A stretch of DNA of 64,000 bases from Coemansia sp. RSA 1804 (taxonomy: Eukaryota; Kickxellomycota; Kickxellomycetes; Kickxellales; Kickxellaceae). Both the position numbers and the translations under genes were made by a program. Positions within the stretch are counted from its first letter, which is position 1; each line of letters begins with the position of its first letter. Under the pieces are notes generated by a model. The model searched no databases. It was not told where the DNA came from and was given only the letters and a program-made list of their open reading frames with translations. Location: contig JANBTH010000006.1 in the NCBI GenBank assembly GCA_027578815.1, positions 28,060 through 92,059 on the forward strand. The letters run 5' to 3'. This document shows, in pieces, positions 22,551-32,983 of this stretch.

Positions 22551-23351
22551 GTATAATTCTTTAATCCCTAATTTTTCAATTTTTCATTGTTGACTTATGT
22601 GTAACAAAAAGCATTACTGTACAGAAATATCTTTTTGAAAAGGCCGCATTACGTCAGTGTTATTTGTGCCAAATTTTATTTTACGATGCTTTATAATATT
22701 TTGGATGGGGCGGAAGAGATCGGTGCTTTCTTTACATGTAATATGTTTCAAAATGTCGGAGAATAAAAAAATAAATGAACAAACAACTGCGGTTATTGCT
22801 TTCAAAGATTAGGGATGTGAAGCATGTGTATTTCTATTGCTATTAAATGTAATCTTTTTATTGTATCTTGCTTTTATCATTAAATGCTAAATTAAAAGAA
22901 AAATAAAAAGAAAAACAATCTATCTTTTTTTCACATTGGGAAATGAATTATGTAAAAAAAACACTACATGTATCATTTGTTTTGTCATCAGAAGCAGAGT
23001 AAATGTATTTTACATGACTTTGTAAAAACGAAATGTCGCATAAATTCAAACATATGCCAACTAACAATTATGTTGAAAACAAGGGGTGCTTCCCAAATAT
23101 TTCTAAACATGATAGCAAAAAGCGATGCTGTCTTTTTTGGCCGTTTTAATTATATATGTTTGTTTAATATACAAATAACATACAAAGAAGTGCAGATAAG
23201 TGGCATGTATACATGTGTAAAGTAAAGTCATTGTACAAACAGTACAACACTACTTGTGTCACCACTACACTATTGTTACAAAAGAGGAAAAAGAAAGATA
23301 TCGAGAGGCCAAACATTCTATTACATGGATGGATGTGTTCAATCGAGGCAA

Positions 23352-23358
23352 TATAAAA
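23352..23358 (+). promoter_or_regulatory. TATA box of small CxxC gene, copy 2
   Basis: TATAAAA lies 140 bases upstream of the ATG at 23492, at the position matching the copy 1 box at 21125. Confidence 0.6.
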
Positions 23359-23391
23359 GAAGATCGATCTTCCGTCAACACCATCTCAAAT

Positions 23392-23432
23392 AACACCAAC
23401 AACACCAACAACACCAACAACACCAACAACAC
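23392..23432. repeat. AACACCAAC nonamer tandem repeat
   Basis: Four to five AACACCAAC units in the leader of the copy 2 gene. Copy 1 has only a degenerate CAC/CAA-rich leader at this place. Confidence 0.85.
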
Positions 23433-23491
23433 AGCATTCTCACCAAGCAAATAAGATATTATATATTTTAATTGATTAGCATTAAGCCAAC

Positions 23492-23617
23492 ATGCCTAAG
23501 AACAGTAAACAACAGGTTTTATATTGCCAGGTATGTGCTAACAATGGCAAACCAAATGTAGTACTGACTGCAGCGCATAAATCGCATGACAAGAACGGCA
23601 ACCCGAATGGTAAATAA
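23492..23617 (+). CDS. Small CxxC/HxxH protein, copy 2 (shortened)
   Basis: A 41-residue product related to the 75-residue protein at 21261. It keeps LYCQVCANNGKPN and AAHKSHDKNGNPNG, giving C-x2-C-x13-H-x2-H. Here the frame stops right after GNPNGK. Several stop codons follow (TAA, TAG, TGA, TAA), and then, still in the same frame, codons for a Lys-rich segment like the copy 1 tail run to a stop at 23666. So the basic tail has either been cut off or is joined by an unusually short splice. It may be a functional short form or a decaying copy. Confidence 0.5.
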   Translation: MPKNSKQQVLYCQVCANNGKPNVVLTAAHKSHDKNGNPNGK

Positions 23618-23864
23618 TAGTTATGATAAAACAAGGCTAATTCGAAGAAAGAGGACAAGAAGAAGTAATCACACAGTGGACAGACACAACACTAGGTTGG
23701 TGTTATTATATATGCAATGTATCGGAAGGAATGATACAACAGCATTGCTTATACCCAACATCCCGAAATGGTACTGTTGAGAAATAATATATAGAAATGT
23801 TTTATTTGCTATTATTATTTGACTTTTCTAACTAGTTGTTGTGTCTAATATGAGTCATGCAAGC

Positions 23865-26800
23865 CTAAATTATAACACGAATCGCGCCACTCTGTAGGCC
23901 AGCAACAAGCATAACAGACGGCGCATCTACTATTGCGACCGAGGTGATTGGTCCGCCAGGCTTGCGATTATTGGCAGCAAGTGCGTTGCTAGCCTCTAGC
24001 GCCAGCCTGTTGCTTGGATGGCCCAGCGGTGAGCGCGGCGCTGCTGGCGCAGTGTTCTCGCAATAGTAGACTGTGTCATTGAGTCTATATGAGGAATACG
24101 GAGTCCCCGCCTCCGACGAGTTAATTACATACGAGCGCTCCAGATTTTTCAGATCCCAGAACCGCAGCATCGAGTCGTTACTTCCCGCAACGAAATACGC
24201 CATCTTGTCAATGTGCTCTATGCTGTTAACGCGTAGCCGGCGATTAATGTCGTTCCCCTTGAGCTCCTGTAGGCTACGCGAGCACACGCATATTGGCCAC
24301 TTGCCCGACCTCAGGTCGAGAACGCACACATCGCCGGCAATTGTGCCAACAAGAATGCTGTCGGGTTTGTACATTGCTAATGATGTGATCTGATGTCCAA
24401 GGAAGTGTCTGAATCTTTTCAGCTCTATTCGGAACCTAGTGTCAATCAGAACAAGCATGCCCTCGGATGTCCCTACAATTGCAAAAACAGAGCCATCGCT
24501 TACCACCGATGTCGGCCTCCCATACACCGGCCGCAGCGATATCTCATCCTCAAGCCTCATCGTCGCAACGTCGTAGAACAAGACACGGGACCTTGATGTG
24601 CACGCAACAAGCGACACGCCTGCTGTGCCCTTTGCGAATCCCATGCCAACAACATATTCATGTGCTGGAAGCATCGTTTGCGGCACTAAATCATCAAACT
24701 CGTGCAATGTTGGGCGATACACATGGATGCTCCCGTTGTCCGAGCTGGATACAAGACAATCAAGCACGTTGTGGTAGACGAGACCTGTGATTCTTCCACC
24801 CTGGAAATGCGTTGCTCGCGATCGACAGACTGCGTTCTTGCGAAAACTGTTTGCGTCAAACAACCTTACAACTCCATCATCGCCGCCTGATGCAAACAAT
24901 GACCCGCCTGCTGCCACCAGGCAAGAGACTGCATCGTTGTGCTCCACAATCTCTGCAACCAGCGACCCATGAGGCCGCCATTCGTCGTACTTTTGCCGTC
25001 TCGCTGATGAGGCAAAATCAAGCTCCAACGACTTTTTGTGCATAAATGCCTCCATTTTCCCTTTTGCCATCTGAGCTTTGCCGTTCCATGGATCATTGAC
25101 TGGCGTCAGGAAGACCGTTTGCAAAGCAGCGCCAATCTCACGCAGCTGGATAACACGAGCAGATGACTTGTCTGATGGCTCGCTATTCATACTTACAGGA
25201 ACGCCATCCGCACGTCCGCTTCTGGAATTTGTTTCGGTAATGTCCAAGGCAACATCCACAAGATCGCGAGATATAGGAAGCACTGCGTTCTGAACTACAA
25301 ATTCTGTGAACTCCTTTAAGCTTCTATGCAATGCAGGCTGCTTTGACAGTGCCTGTGCCTCCACCAGCTTATCCCAAAGCATGGCAGGTGACATCTGCGG
25401 AACAAGCTTAATCAGCGCACGAAGAGCGCTGATGACAACAAACACTTCGTGGTCGTTCAGATTGATTAGAGGCACAATGTACTCGCGCGATGCATGGCGG
25501 CTAATCTGACCTGATGCTGCAAACACCACATCAAAGAAGGCTGCTCGCAAAAACCAGCAGTCACGGTCATTCAAGTAGGTGATTATATGCGAGAGGCTCT
25601 GCACACCACGCTCATAGAGCTGCGGAAACGAGCAAAGAAGTACGTGTTTGACCTCGGCTTCGTCAAAGGATAGTTTGCTGACAACCGCACGTACTCGACT
25701 TTCAAGGAACTCTGCTCGTCGTACCTGTGAACCAGACGAAGCAGAAGCAGATGGGCCATGTAGGTCGCCGCATATTAGATAATGTGCACTGTCTGCAATG
25801 TCAGAAATAACTGAGGCAAAAATGCAGCGGACTTCAACACTAGTGTCGCTAGCATAGTATTGCAAGTGCGCGGAGAGATAGTCGTCAAATATGTTGGCAT
25901 TTATCGGCGTCAATTGGTTCAGATCAAGCAAAATGTCCCGGATTCCAACAATAGCCAACATGCGCACCTGCGGTGAAGGGTCAGCCGAGAGAGCAACCAA
26001 GTAAGGGAGAATAAGATCCGGGTCTCCTTTGAGAGAACCGCGGCTGCATTTGAGTAACACTTTAATACCCATGCATCTCGAGGACGGAAGACTGCAATTG
26101 CGCACATTAGCGCAAGAAACGCTGGCAAATATCTCGCATGTATCATCGCTTATACGGCCAATCTCCCCAAACAGAGTACGCATCCGTGTGTCGGGACTAC
26201 TGCTGTCCATATATGCTGCCAGGGGTGCGCTTGGAAATATCGATGCCCACCGGTCCAGGTATTCAGCAGCGGAGAGACGCGCTTCGGGGTCTATCTGCAC
26301 CATATGTGCTACCAATGTAGCAATGTCTGGGTCATGGATCACCGAGACCAACTCCTGAGCACTAACATCGCCCTTGCGATACTGCAACAACCGCGACAAA
26401 CTGAAAAGAGGGTTTCCGTCCAAAAAGATCTCGGCTATAACACATCCAGCTGAAAATATGTCCATCGACGGGTTCAGAGCAAGCACATCCTTTTCGCCGC
26501 CATCAGATAGGTTCTCTTGCGTTGCGCTGACATTAGAAGCAATCAGCAGCTGCGCAATTTTACTTCCTGGATCATAGAATCGTTCAGGAGCGACACAGCA
26601 GCACTGGCGAGCGGACGTGTCAAAATAAAAGTTGAATTCGGCCGGATCGTCGGCAGGTAAGTATGTTGGTTTGAAAGGCGCAAAGTCTGCTAGGTATGCC
26701 AGGTTCCAGCTTGTCACCATAACGTTCTCGCTTTTAATGTCACCATGGCAAACGCCCCGAGCATGCGACTCGCGCAGCGCAGTGAGGATCTGGTAAGCAA

Positions 26801-27206
26801 TCCAGCGCTTCTCGGCTGGCGACAGAAATGGCCGCGTGCTGGCTTTATCATAGAGGTTGTTGTGCAAGTACTGTCGCAGGATATACACTGCCCAGTCATC
26901 GCTCAGCACCCGTATCTGCCCTAGCACACGCTTGGCACCCTTGAGGTCCGAATAAAGTTTGCGTAGTGTTTTTATCTGGTGAGTTGGGTCGAAATTCATG
27001 CTGACTGGGCGCATGAACACATGAAGAACCATTTGGCCTTCACTTGGAAGCTTGCAGAGAATTGTCTTCATAAATCGCGTGCTGCCCAGCATTTTGATGT
27101 GCTGCAGCGGCTCTCCTAGCTCTGCACCAAGCCCGTTGACGCCCATTGCCAGCGGGGGCTGCAAATCAGCAGCAGCAACTAGTGAATGTGACGCTGCTTG
27201 GCCCAT
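23865..27206 (-). CDS. VPS15: VPS15-type protein kinase, PI3K complex regulatory subunit
   Basis: Regulatory subunit (human PIK3R4/p150) of the Vps34 phosphatidylinositol 3-kinase complexes that act in endosomal sorting and autophagy. The 1113-residue product begins MGQAAS, a good N-myristoylation signal like that of yeast Vps15. The kinase-like domain has HGDIKSEN (154-161) and the family-typical DFAPFKPTYLPADDPAEFN in place of a standard DFG segment, then VAPERFYDP. HEAT-like helical repeats follow in the middle, and WD40 repeats from about 745 to the end (for example FASGGDDGVVRLFDA). The frame is open 11 codons further to TTG at 27239, but the ATG at 27206 gives the myristoylated start and was chosen. 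A domain order of kinase, HEAT and WD40 is diagnostic. Confidence 0.95.
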   Translation of the reverse strand: MGQAASHSLVAAADLQPPLAMGVNGLGAELGEPLQHIKMLGSTRFMKTILCKLPSEGQMVLHVFMRPVSMNFDPTHQIKTLRKLYSDLKGAKRVLGQIRVLSDDWAVYILRQYLHNNLYDKASTRPFLSPAEKRWIAYQILTALRESHARGVCHGDIKSENVMVTSWNLAYLADFAPFKPTYLPADDPAEFNFYFDTSARQCCCVAPERFYDPGSKIAQLLIASNVSATQENLSDGGEKDVLALNPSMDIFSAGCVIAEIFLDGNPLFSLSRLLQYRKGDVSAQELVSVIHDPDIATLVAHMVQIDPEARLSAAEYLDRWASIFPSAPLAAYMDSSSPDTRMRTLFGEIGRISDDTCEIFASVSCANVRNCSLPSSRCMGIKVLLKCSRGSLKGDPDLILPYLVALSADPSPQVRMLAIVGIRDILLDLNQLTPINANIFDDYLSAHLQYYASDTSVEVRCIFASVISDIADSAHYLICGDLHGPSASASSGSQVRRAEFLESRVRAVVSKLSFDEAEVKHVLLCSFPQLYERGVQSLSHIITYLNDRDCWFLRAAFFDVVFAASGQISRHASREYIVPLINLNDHEVFVVISALRALIKLVPQMSPAMLWDKLVEAQALSKQPALHRSLKEFTEFVVQNAVLPISRDLVDVALDITETNSRSGRADGVPVSMNSEPSDKSSARVIQLREIGAALQTVFLTPVNDPWNGKAQMAKGKMEAFMHKKSLELDFASSARRQKYDEWRPHGSLVAEIVEHNDAVSCLVAAGGSLFASGGDDGVVRLFDANSFRKNAVCRSRATHFQGGRITGLVYHNVLDCLVSSSDNGSIHVYRPTLHEFDDLVPQTMLPAHEYVVGMGFAKGTAGVSLVACTSRSRVLFYDVATMRLEDEISLRPVYGRPTSVVSDGSVFAIVGTSEGMLVLIDTRFRIELKRFRHFLGHQITSLAMYKPDSILVGTIAGDVCVLDLRSGKWPICVCSRSLQELKGNDINRRLRVNSIEHIDKMAYFVAGSNDSMLRFWDLKNLERSYVINSSEAGTPYSSYRLNDTVYYCENTAPAAPRSPLGHPSNRLALEASNALAANNRKPGGPITSVAIVDAPSVMLVAGLQSGAIRVII

Positions 27207-27657
27207 CTCTAGCTTTGTGGAAACCCTTTTTACAAGCAAATTACTTTAATAGAAATGAATCACCGCCGTCGTTTATACTAGTAGCAATGATATACAGGCA
27301 GTTAATGCAGACCAAGATAAAGTATGAACGAAATAGAAATAGAAATAGAAATATAAATACATGAGGGATGCAGAATTTAACAAACGAAGGAGAGAAAAAA
27401 AAAAACAAAAGTGGAAAATACCTTCTTTTTGACTGCAGGGTCTTTTGGCGTTCGATTTCTTTGTGATTTATGAGCAAAAAAGCGTTTATATACCATACAG
27501 TTATAAAAGGTCACCTTCATTGTTAGCCAGCAGAAAATTGCTAAGAATATAGATATACAATGTAGCTACTCATCTTTGTTATTATTATTCACTCACATTA
27601 AAACAAAATAGACAACTAGGTGTGGTCCGTGCCACAGCGTAGAAAGGATTCTACAAT
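27207..27657. other. Intergenic region, SUV3 to VPS15
   Basis: About 450 bases that should contain the VPS15 promoter and the SUV3 3' end, both on the minus strand. It includes short AAATAG hexamer repeats near 27329-27352 and an A run. No gene is seen. Confidence 0.55.
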
Positions 27658-29901
27658 TCAACCCTGCGCAACAGCTTGGACATTGGGTTGCGGTTGCTCT
27701 TGGGGGCTATCAGGAGCCTTGAGTTGGCCCCTCATACTCATTAGTCCTTGGTGAAGAAGCTCTTCACATTTTGCCTTGGCTTCAAGTGCTTCAGCCTCGC
27801 CCTTGAATACGTAGCTAAAGTTCGTGACCATCCAGAGATAGGAAGTAATAGTGTTGTGCCATTGCTCAAACAAAGCAGCCATCTCGCGGCTCCTTGGCGG
27901 ATTCGATGGAAGATTTACCAAATGTTCGATCTTGCACTCCTTCTTGTAAGCGATGGCCTCTGCAAACTTTCTCACGCACATCTTGTCCAAAGGAGTTTTC
28001 GTTTTGATGGGAGCGTATATCAGTCGGTATTTTTGGCGGATCGATAGCGGGAGGTCCTCAATTAGGGCGGCAATGTCTTCCTGCCCATCAAAATCGCACA
28101 AAAAGTAGTTGTCGCTCACACTGGCAATGTCACAAAACATCCGCCATAGCTTTGCAAAAGATATCTTAGGGAACTGGTGCGAGAACAGCTCGATGATATC
28201 TGGAGGCGGTTGAACTCCGGCCGCATCCAGCACCTGCGGGGTTGAGTGCATCAGTTTGTTTAGGCTCGAAATATCGGTGTCCCAGAACGAAGTAACAACT
28301 CCAATTTTGCTATCAGACTTGAACCGCCCGGCACGACCGCCGATCTGCCTCGTCTGCGAGACGCTAACTGTCCGTACAGACTCGCCATCCCACTTTGTCA
28401 GCTTCATGAACACGATACGCTTGATGTTGAGGTTAATGCCCATGCCAACTGCATCGCTCGCCACCATCACATTGTATTCCGAGTCAGGGTCGTTAAACAG
28501 CTCTGCCTGTTTGGCCCTTGCCTCGGGAGGAAGACCACCGTAGATAACGGCGCATCTCATCCCAGTATTTTCTTCGATAATCTTCTTGGTCTCGTAGATC
28601 TCCTTGCGCGAGAATGTAATCACACAGTCGCCCTTCCTGATGTTCTTCCAGCTGCCCTCAAGCGACTTTTTACTGACCTTCAGCTGCCCCAAGCGTGTAT
28701 ACTCGCGAACCTCAACCTCCTCATCCAACGATTCGCAAATCTTCTTTACCAGCGGCACGGCAGATGGCTCGCCACAGAGATGAATCTCATCGGCCAGAAT
28801 GCCCACAAGCGCGTTGGTCCATGCCCAGCCGCGCTGACGATCGTTAATCATCTGGATCTCGTCAATGACAGCAACCTTGTATATAGTTGACAAAACACAC
28901 ATCTCTATTGTGCATGATGTGACATGCGTATTGACCGTTCCCTTATGATTATATCCAAGCGGCTTTATCCCTATCTCTTTAAATACAGGCATTTTCTTTT
29001 CTTCGCCAGTGATAAGAGAAGCCGAAACCCCCTCTTTCAACATCCTTGTGTACACTTCGTGTGCCAGCAGACGAAGAGGCGAGCAGTATACGCTCGCGTG
29101 AGGCCCCTTTATCCGTTGCAGCGCATGATATGTTTTACCAGAGTTTGTTGGTCCAACGTGCATAATTATGCGTCGCTTCATAGTTCGAGCACGTGGATTC
29201 CATTCTTCTGGAAACCGGAGATCGGTGATTTCCCGGAGATACTTGATGTTTGAAACCACATTAGGCGCCTCCTTTTCCAGAAACGCGTAGAACTGGTTGA
29301 CCAGAATGTTGTTGAATAACGTCTTATTGATATGCCGCAGAGTCGGTAATAAGTTTGCTGGCAAGAGACGTTTGATCTCTCCGTTTCTCGCGGCAGTTGC
29401 ATATCTTTCCGACCACAAATCAAACATATCCTTGCGAATTCCAAACAACGCACACCGATGGTAGACTGAACTATCGGTGCAGAACCATGTGAGCTGAGAG
29501 TCCAGCAAATCCTTTGCAAACTCCTCGTTCATATCTGTATCGCTTGGCCATCCCTCGGTCTCTGCAGGTTCCAAACTATGCATGCGTCTGTCTGGAGACA
29601 TATCGCCAATCGCCTGTCTAGACGGCCTCGACTGCAGTCGCTTAAAACGAGAATAATCCGATGTGCCGTTTGTTTTGTTTCCAGAGAAATGCCTATCTCG
29701 TGTTCTGGTTTCTCTAATTTCCTTTTCCTCTTTTACCCTCTTCATGTATTCCTTTGATCCCTTTGCGCTACGAAACCGCACTGCGCTGCTATGAATGGGT
29801 TTGACGCAAAGTACATTTACAGTGGCTTTTAAACCAGACAGACAGATACCGGTGGATACCAGCAGTGGAGTCGCACGTCGCAAATTCAGACAAGGCGGCA
29901 T
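27658..29901 (-). CDS. SUV3: SUV3 mitochondrial ATP-dependent RNA helicase
   Basis: A DExH-type helicase of the mitochondrial RNA degradosome, which unwinds RNA for turnover and intron removal in the matrix. The 747-residue product has a basic, Ser/Thr-containing N-terminus compatible with a mitochondrial presequence. Helicase motif I is GPTNSGKT (250-257) and motif II is DEIQ (from 347). VASDAVGMGINL and QIGGRAGR represent motifs V and VI. The C-terminal part reads like the SUV3 C-terminal domain, followed by a short Gln/Pro-rich tail. The length fits the family (about 737 in yeast). The start is the ATG at 29901. Confidence 0.95.
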   Translation of the reverse strand: MPPCLNLRRATPLLVSTGICLSGLKATVNVLCVKPIHSSAVRFRSAKGSKEYMKRVKEEKEIRETRTRDRHFSGNKTNGTSDYSRFKRLQSRPSRQAIGDMSPDRRMHSLEPAETEGWPSDTDMNEEFAKDLLDSQLTWFCTDSSVYHRCALFGIRKDMFDLWSERYATAARNGEIKRLLPANLLPTLRHINKTLFNNILVNQFYAFLEKEAPNVVSNIKYLREITDLRFPEEWNPRARTMKRRIIMHVGPTNSGKTYHALQRIKGPHASVYCSPLRLLAHEVYTRMLKEGVSASLITGEEKKMPVFKEIGIKPLGYNHKGTVNTHVTSCTIEMCVLSTIYKVAVIDEIQMINDRQRGWAWTNALVGILADEIHLCGEPSAVPLVKKICESLDEEVEVREYTRLGQLKVSKKSLEGSWKNIRKGDCVITFSRKEIYETKKIIEENTGMRCAVIYGGLPPEARAKQAELFNDPDSEYNVMVASDAVGMGINLNIKRIVFMKLTKWDGESVRTVSVSQTRQIGGRAGRFKSDSKIGVVTSFWDTDISSLNKLMHSTPQVLDAAGVQPPPDIIELFSHQFPKISFAKLWRMFCDIASVSDNYFLCDFDGQEDIAALIEDLPLSIRQKYRLIYAPIKTKTPLDKMCVRKFAEAIAYKKECKIEHLVNLPSNPPRSREMAALFEQWHNTITSYLWMVTNFSYVFKGEAEALEAKAKCEELLHQGLMSMRGQLKAPDSPQEQPQPNVQAVAQG

Positions 29902-30316
29902 TTTGATTTCTAGTTTGTTATTTTAGATAGAGGAAAGGAAAGAAGTAATGTGTAAGGAAAATACAAAAAGCTGGCAAAAGGTACTAAAAAGGTTTTAAGA
30001 AAGGAACCAAAAAATACTTTTTCCAATGAAAAATTTACAAAGGCTTACAAAATTACCCATAGGCCGAGATAAAGTGTGCTTTTGATTTAATATTATTGCA
30101 ATTATGATTATTGGCTACAATGTACAGAAAGTGTAAAGTTTCCAAGTGGTTAGATATGGAGTTTACAATGGATATTCAGCGAAAGAAAATTTATTATCTG
30201 ACGGAATGGGTGTGGCTATCTATCAGCTTGACAAAATTCTCAAGAATTCTATATTATACATCTACAAGATAAAAAAGTAAAATAGGGGAGTTTGCCGTAC
30301 CAAAATGGTTGAACTT
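29902..30316. other. Intergenic region, TLC gene to SUV3
   Basis: 415 AT-rich bases between two minus-strand genes. It holds the SUV3 promoter and the TLC gene lies downstream. No gene is seen. Confidence 0.55.
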
Positions 30317-31018
30317 TTAGTCAAACAATAACAAATGCTCTTCCTGGGGGGTTTGGATGATCTCAGGCTTGTTTCGCTTTATCTGTCCACGTACCGCGCC
30401 ATAGAACCAGTGCAAATGAATTGGCAGGACAAGGAACATAAGCTTCCAGAGAAAGCGAATCTCTGAGTGCTGGAAAAACTCCAACAGGAGCATAGTATGC
30501 AAAGCAATCCTAGTAGAAAAGAAGGTAACAGTGAAGAGAGTGTCGCATCGCCAGTCCTTACGCATGCTGCCCAGAGCAAGAATAATTGTTGGAAACTCGT
30601 TGTAAAACATTAAGCAGAATATAGCCGATACGCCCTGTATGGTTGCAAAGATAGTGAGACCGATATAGAGTGAATGGTGGATATATCCGTTAAGTAAAGT
30701 AATGGTTGAGCGATAGTACACAAGGCCGAGTATAAGATCCCATACCAGGTAGGAGAAGAAGAAGCCCAGGAGCACCAGAGAAAGAGGATCCGAGTGAGTG
30801 ATTCTGGTTACATCGAACCCTTGAGCCAGCGCAAAGATCATGTACTTTATTGAGCCCACAGAGACCACTATGCAGGTAACAAATGTGGGCACCCATGCCA
30901 GCTTCTTTTCCGAGTCAAAGATGTTTTTTCGACGCACGGTGTGGAAAATGGCATTTAGTCCAAGCGAGCCTACCATTGCTCCAACAGCAAAGTCAGACGG
31001 TATGGCCAATATGCTCAT
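30317..31018 (-). CDS. TLC-domain multi-span membrane protein
   Basis: A 233-residue membrane protein of the TRAM-LAG1-CLN8 (TLC) type. At least five or six hydrophobic segments are visible, with the typical TLC pieces SLVLLGFFFSYLVWDLILGL, IHHSLYIGLTIFATIQG and MFYNEFPTIILALGSM. The middle His-His and the Asn-Glu-Phe-Pro/Ser element match the TMEM56/TLCD-like group and not ceramide synthases, which are longer. It probably resides in the ER or another endomembrane and may affect lipid handling; that is inference. The frame is open to TTG at 31069, but the ATG at 31018 gives the natural start. It is divergently arranged with SDE2. Confidence 0.75.
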   Translation of the reverse strand: MSILAIPSDFAVGAMVGSLGLNAIFHTVRRKNIFDSEKKLAWVPTFVTCIVVSVGSIKYMIFALAQGFDVTRITHSDPLSLVLLGFFFSYLVWDLILGLVYYRSTITLLNGYIHHSLYIGLTIFATIQGVSAIFCLMFYNEFPTIILALGSMRKDWRCDTLFTVTFFSTRIALHTMLLLEFFQHSEIRFLWKLMFLVLPIHLHWFYGAVRGQIKRNKPEIIQTPQEEHLLLFD

Positions 31019-31936
31019 TATTAATGATTCACATAGAATAAATATTCTATATATTTGTCTTGAATGCAATTAACAGAAAAGAGAAAGAGAGTGAAATGGC
31101 TATACACCGAAGCAAAAAATTCAAAGAAAAATAATTATAAAGACACTGATTGATAAAGTTAACAGTTGTTCGGAATAAAATCCCTAGGTTGTTTTTGCGG
31201 AAAAAAGAAACAAAGGAAAAGAAAGAGATAAGAATAAAATTTTGCATAATAACCGGATAAAAAGTACTATATAATATAGAAAAGATTGTTTAATATTTAA
31301 AAACAAAAAAAAACAAAAAAAAAGAAAGAGCTCAAGACATTCAACATTTTGAAAAATAATTACAAAAACCATCATGACCAGAGAGGTAAAATAAGGAAAA
31401 TACTTTGCCTTTGCTCAGAGATATGGATTATACATCAAAAGCTTGGCCACGTTGTACTGAGCGCCTTTTTGTGTGGTTGCTAATTGACTCTTACATTTTC
31501 TGCATGTCACTTGTCTAACTCATAAGGTCTCGGATAGAATACAAAAACGCATCTATGGAAGATGGACGAGGCAGAGGTTGGAGAATCGTAGTTGCAGCAT
31601 GCAAGTCATTCAGCCAAAAAAAACTTAAATGAAGAAGCAGCATGCAATCAACCAATTGCGCCATGCAATTTGAGCACGTTTATAATCTTTCGGTTTACAG
31701 GATCATAATGTTAGCTAGCTGTATTTTTTTACAACCTTTAAAATGCAATTCCTCCGAGTCAAGCCCAGGATGATCACGCTCACCATCCCCATACAATATA
31801 TATTTTTCTTTAGAGCGAGATGATGGGAGTGAAACAAATGAATAACGAATCACATTTCATTCACTAGTTGTGGTAACATTCAGCCTTTATTCGATTTTTC
31901 TATCCCCATTTATAAATCACATACCCCTCCCCCACA
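31019..31936. other. Divergent promoter region, TLC gene / SDE2
   Basis: About 920 AT-rich bases between two divergently transcribed genes. It contains A-rich tracts near 31302-31325. No gene is supported. Confidence 0.55.
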
Positions 31937-32728
31937 ATGCTTGTTTTACTTGATACGCCAAATAACACCACGTTTTCATTTACTGTTAGTAATGGTCGAC
32001 CGCTTGAGGATCTAGCAGAGCAAACAGCGGATACTGTCTTTGGCGATGGGATTTCACAGAACCTGATGTACGTCACCGGGATGAACGGGATGACGGCAAC
32101 CGAAGCGGTCTGTGCGGTAAACAAGCTGCAGGAGTCGGGAGAAGGGGAGCAGATGGTTAGACTTTGTCTGCGTGGACGGTTATTTGGAGGCAAAGGAGGG
32201 TTTGGAAGCATCTTACGGTCTCAGGGGAATAGAATGACGTCTAACAAGCCAGAGAGCTACGATGATTGCAGGGACTTGTATGGACGACGACTAAAGACCC
32301 TAAAGGAGGCCAAAACGATAGTCGATAAGCTTGAGGCAGAGGAAGAGGCGCGTGAAACTATCAAAGAACGCAGACGGAAGAAGATACAGGACGGATTGCG
32401 CGACCAACCGACTAAGAAACATCGGTTTGACGATGTTGAGTACACCAAGAACTGCGAGCAAATTGTTGAGGCTACAAAACTGACGACCCGTAAAGCCATG
32501 AAAAGAAAGCAGGAGCTGGGAAATGAAAAGAAGCAGCAGCTGGGAGCAGCAGAGGCGTCAGGATCCGGTAAGCCTTCATCGGAGCTGTTCACAGTTCCTT
32601 TGTTTGACGGTGACATTGCGGACCTTTCAGATAGCAGCACCAGCAGCGGTGAGGGCAATGGTGACGATGGTGAAAGTGACAAGGAGGAACAAACTGCAAC
32701 TGCCACAGCTGATTCGGGAGGTGATTAA
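31937..32728 (+). CDS. SDE2: SDE2 splicing/telomere maintenance factor with cleavable ubiquitin-like domain
   Basis: Sde2 is made with an N-terminal ubiquitin-like fold that is cut off after a di-glycine. The released C-terminal part starts with Lys and acts in selective pre-mRNA splicing, silencing and genome stability. The 263-residue product has a Ubl-like N-terminus to about residue 85, then the invariant GGKGGFGS motif (GG at 84-85, Lys at 86), followed by ILRSQGNRM, an SDE2-family signature. A charged coiled-coil region (LEAEEEARETIKERRRKK) and an acidic Ser-rich C-terminus follow. The start ATG is at 31937. In fission yeast the C-terminal product works with spliceosome-associated Cactin; that link is family knowledge. 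Confidence 0.93.
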   Translation: MLVLLDTPNNTTFSFTVSNGRPLEDLAEQTADTVFGDGISQNLMYVTGMNGMTATEAVCAVNKLQESGEGEQMVRLCLRGRLFGGKGGFGSILRSQGNRMTSNKPESYDDCRDLYGRRLKTLKEAKTIVDKLEAEEEARETIKERRRKKIQDGLRDQPTKKHRFDDVEYTKNCEQIVEATKLTTRKAMKRKQELGNEKKQQLGAAEASGSGKPSSELFTVPLFDGDIADLSDSSTSSGEGNGDDGESDKEEQTATATADSGGD

Positions 32729-32983
32729 CGATTAGTCTTTATCTTCTAGGATTGGGGGAAGAGAGAGTTATTCGGCGAATTCATTGTGCAAGAGCGAGCA
32801 TTCATCATTCGTGGGACGACATCATTGAGTTCTTCTAAGTGGGCGGCTGTGGACATGCTTTTCTTTTTTATGTTGTTTTCGTATTTTATATTGTATTAAT
32901 TTGTGTTTTTTATGTCTCTTTGTATAAGACGAACGAGATCGAAACCCCTCCACCTTCGCGAAGCAAAAAAAACTAACGCAAAG

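Larger units (their letters stand above)
22551..23760. repeat. Diverged duplication, copy 2
   Basis: Partner of 20379-21540, about 2.2 kb away in direct orientation. Similarity runs through upstream sequence, TATA region, leader, coding part and a short 3' segment. There are many substitutions and small indels, so the duplication is old. Confidence 0.75.
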
